Shown one piece after another: positions 62,496 through 64,000 of a DNA stretch of 64,000 bases. Under the pieces are notes generated by a model. The model searched no databases. It was not told where the DNA came from and saw only the letters and a list, made by a program, of their open reading frames with translations. Source of the DNA: Meandrina meandrites. Taxonomy: Eukaryota > Cnidaria > Anthozoa > Scleractinia > Meandrinidae. A program made the position numbers and the translations under genes. Every line of letters begins with the position of its first letter. The stretch's first letter is position 1. The DNA lies in NCBI GenBank assembly GCA_963693305.1, contig OY855903.1, positions 33,392,251 to 33,456,250 on the forward strand, written 5' to 3'.

Positions 62496-63509
62496 TTTAA
62501 AATCACTTTTAAGATAGCTCTTTCCTGACTTCAGCGCTTTTTGGAGATCCCGAGCAGTACTTGAGTGGATCCCACAGTCAATCAGCTTGTCAACCAACTT
62601 CAGCAAATCGTCGAAGGCCTTGCCACCTTCTGAAATAAAGTAGTCAAGCCCTTGAAGGGATTTTCGTACTGATGCGCTGCAAGCAGACAGGACACGACGA
62701 AGCGTACTTCTGCTGAGTGGAGTCATTTCACACTCCTTGCAATACTGCAAATACTGGTCGATAATTCGCTCATTTACAGTCACTCTAATGACGTTTGGGG
62801 TGTGAATTACCTCTCCAGAAGATAGCTTTAAGAACCGCTCGCCAAATGGTAAGTCCTGTACTATGTACGGACTGGTTATAAAGTTGAGAAAATGATCCAA
62901 CTGATTGATGTCAACTCTAGCACGGACTCCGGCCTTTTTTACCAAGGGAGCCCCACGTCCGCACGTCAGTCGGTGCTTTCTTGCTTCACAAAACTGATAT
63001 TTCGTTAAACCTGGAAAATATTTGCGAATTTCTTCGAGGGTAGTCAGGTCTGCTATGATAGAAAGAACCTGCCTCTTAACATTTTTACTGGGCGCATTCT
63101 CATAAGTTTCAACAAGACCTCCGATATACTTATCACTACTTTCATTGGAACGTTTCTTCTCATCATATTCGAGTTTGGGAAGATCAAAGGCTTCTCGCAT
63201 CTTGTTTGAGGTTGTCAGTGCCTCCCACAAGTCCGCAGCATGACTCGGCGATAATGTTCTAAGAACAACCTCTACAACTTCACGAGTTTCGGCAATGTAT
63301 CTTCTTCTGGAACGCTCTGAAGCAGAGGATAAATCCATATCTGCCTCACTTATTGGCGACAACCCACGGCTCTCAACAAAATCGTTCAGTTTCGATTTTC
63401 TGTAGCTTTTGATGTGTGACCTTAAAGCATCAGCCATCAAGCTTTCTCTATTCAGTGCACCGCCGCTTTGTGGGGTTAAACTGATGTCTTGTTCCTCAAG
63501 AGAAGTAAC
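62496..63509 (-). CDS. Uncharacterised gene, N-terminal exon
   Basis: 338 codons, phase 0 at both ends. Acceptor at 63510-63511 (TGTTTGTTTAAAG) and donor at 62495. Landmarks are RRRYIAETREVVEVVLRTLS, RQVLSIIADLTTLEEIRKYF, RARVDINQLDHFLNFITSPY, PFGERFLKLSSGEVIHTP, LSRSTLRRVLSACSASVRKS and GLDYFISEGGKAFDDLL. The sequence is helical and basic; no named domain comes to mind. It is open throughout. An upstream exon with the start codon is expected to the right of 63509 and was not identified; an internal ATG at about 63438 could also serve. Confidence 0.6.
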
Positions 63510-63511
63510 CT

Positions 63512-63870
63512 TTAAACAAACAGTAACTGAAGTTATAGTATCTTAGATTATGCTGACTTAGTGCGCGCAAACGCCTAAACCAGGCTAGTTTTCTATGACT
63601 GGTCCATTCTACAGCTTGTATTGTACGGTACGCCTAGACTGTTCACAGAGTCGCGAGACCCTTGAACGCGATTGTTAAAGCTAGAAGAGAAGGGGGGCGG
63701 GGTGGGGGATGGAAGGTTCTCCCATCCCATCCCTCGCGCCCGCGCTTGCTTCGCTGGCGGTTTCTCTCGTGTTTTTTTTAAATTTGTTTTCGTTGAACCA
63801 ATAGAGGCTGAATGGTAAAGTCTGCATACGAGTCTAGTGGCTTACCAGACTTGAGCTTATCCCGGTCGTT
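63512..63870. other. No gene recognised
   Basis: AT-rich then G-rich sequence (GGGGGGCGGGGTGGGGG at about 63691). The promoter or first exon of the minus-strand gene may lie here, but nothing decisive is visible. Confidence 0.35.
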
Positions 63871-64000
63871 GGGAGGCGCGGTGGCCTAATGGTTTGTGCG
63901 CTGGACTATGGATCGAACGATCCGGGCTCGAGCCCTGGCCGGGGCACTGCGTTGTGTTCTTAGGCAAGACACTTTACTCTCATAGTGCCTCTCTCCACCC
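63871..64000 (+). repeat. tRNA-derived SINE, cut by window edge
   Basis: Starts GGGAGGCGCGGTGGCCTAAT with an A-box-like TGGCCTAATGG and a B-box-like GGGCTCGAGCCC about 33 bp on. It continues GTTGTGTTCTTAGGCAAGAC and CTCATAGTGCCTCTCTCC. This tRNA-like head with this tail is a SINE family I know from stony corals. It is less decayed than the copies at 21353 and 24215. Confidence 0.8.

Noticed and set aside
1..64000. CRISPR arrays, bacterial operons, rRNA or free-standing tRNA genes
   Set aside because: No regularly spaced identical repeats and no rRNA-like or cloverleaf-consistent sequence other than the SINE heads; the sequence is eukaryotic.

Overview
This is eukaryotic, very probably anthozoan (stony coral or close relative), genomic DNA. 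The grounds are intron-split exons with GT/AG boundaries, an AT-rich background, the head of a tRNA-derived SINE at the right edge that resembles SINEs I know from coral genomes (recognised from memory), and multicopy gene families that I associate with cnidarian genomes. Most of the window is transposable element. Only a few pieces look like host genes: a BEN-domain terminal exon (568-1223) with one upstream exon (3335-3397), an unrecognised membrane protein (6364-7877), and a multi-exon minus-strand gene of an uncharacterised RNase H-like/zinc-finger family (59313-63509).

Region by region. 1-6.1 kb: the BEN exons with four non-autonomous DNA elements between or beside them. Three of the four have both ends and matching target duplications (5 bp CCCAT, TTAA, 8 bp ATTACAAC). 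A perfect 51-bp-arm hairpin follows at 5855-5961. 6.3-7.9 kb: the membrane protein. 8.0-20.4 kb: a three-level nest. A Tx1/L1-type LINE on the minus strand is interrupted about ten codons into ORF2 by a BEL/Pao LTR element (11094-19077, 419-bp LTRs). One of those LTRs is itself interrupted by a 5'-truncated CR1/L2-like LINE (17325-19055, 7-bp target duplication). 21.0-26.2 kb: two 2.3-kb direct copies carrying small candidate exons and a SINE. 27.2-37.6 kb: an inverted repeat whose right arm is split by an 8.4-kb Gypsy element (29047-37442, 119-bp LTRs, TTGGT duplication). That Gypsy is itself split near the end of pol by a 3.7-kb DNA transposon carrying two convergent genes, a SAP/SWIM/YqaJ-nuclease gene and a THAP/DDE transposase. 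37.8-50.7 kb: a 6,371-bp direct tandem duplication whose copies look identical. Each copy holds a RecQ-helicase fragment, a second Tx1/L1-type LINE, a piggyBac-like element and the 3' part of a second Gypsy. 50.7-53.2 kb: the rest of that second Gypsy, with stop codons in its frame. 53.3-57 kb: a head-to-head Gypsy 5' fragment, a complete Tigger/pogo-like element and smaller repeats. 57-59.3 kb: no gene seen. 59.3-63.5 kb: the uncharacterised gene. The window ends inside a SINE.

No recognised mobile-element gene is free of lesions apart from 5'-truncated ones, so the elements here look dead as autonomous units. Relative ages follow from nesting: Tx1 LINE, then BEL, then CR1/L2; inverted repeat, then Gypsy 1, then the two-gene DNA transposon; LINE 2 and Gypsy 2, then piggyBac, then the 6.4-kb duplication. 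All identifications are by eye, without database search.
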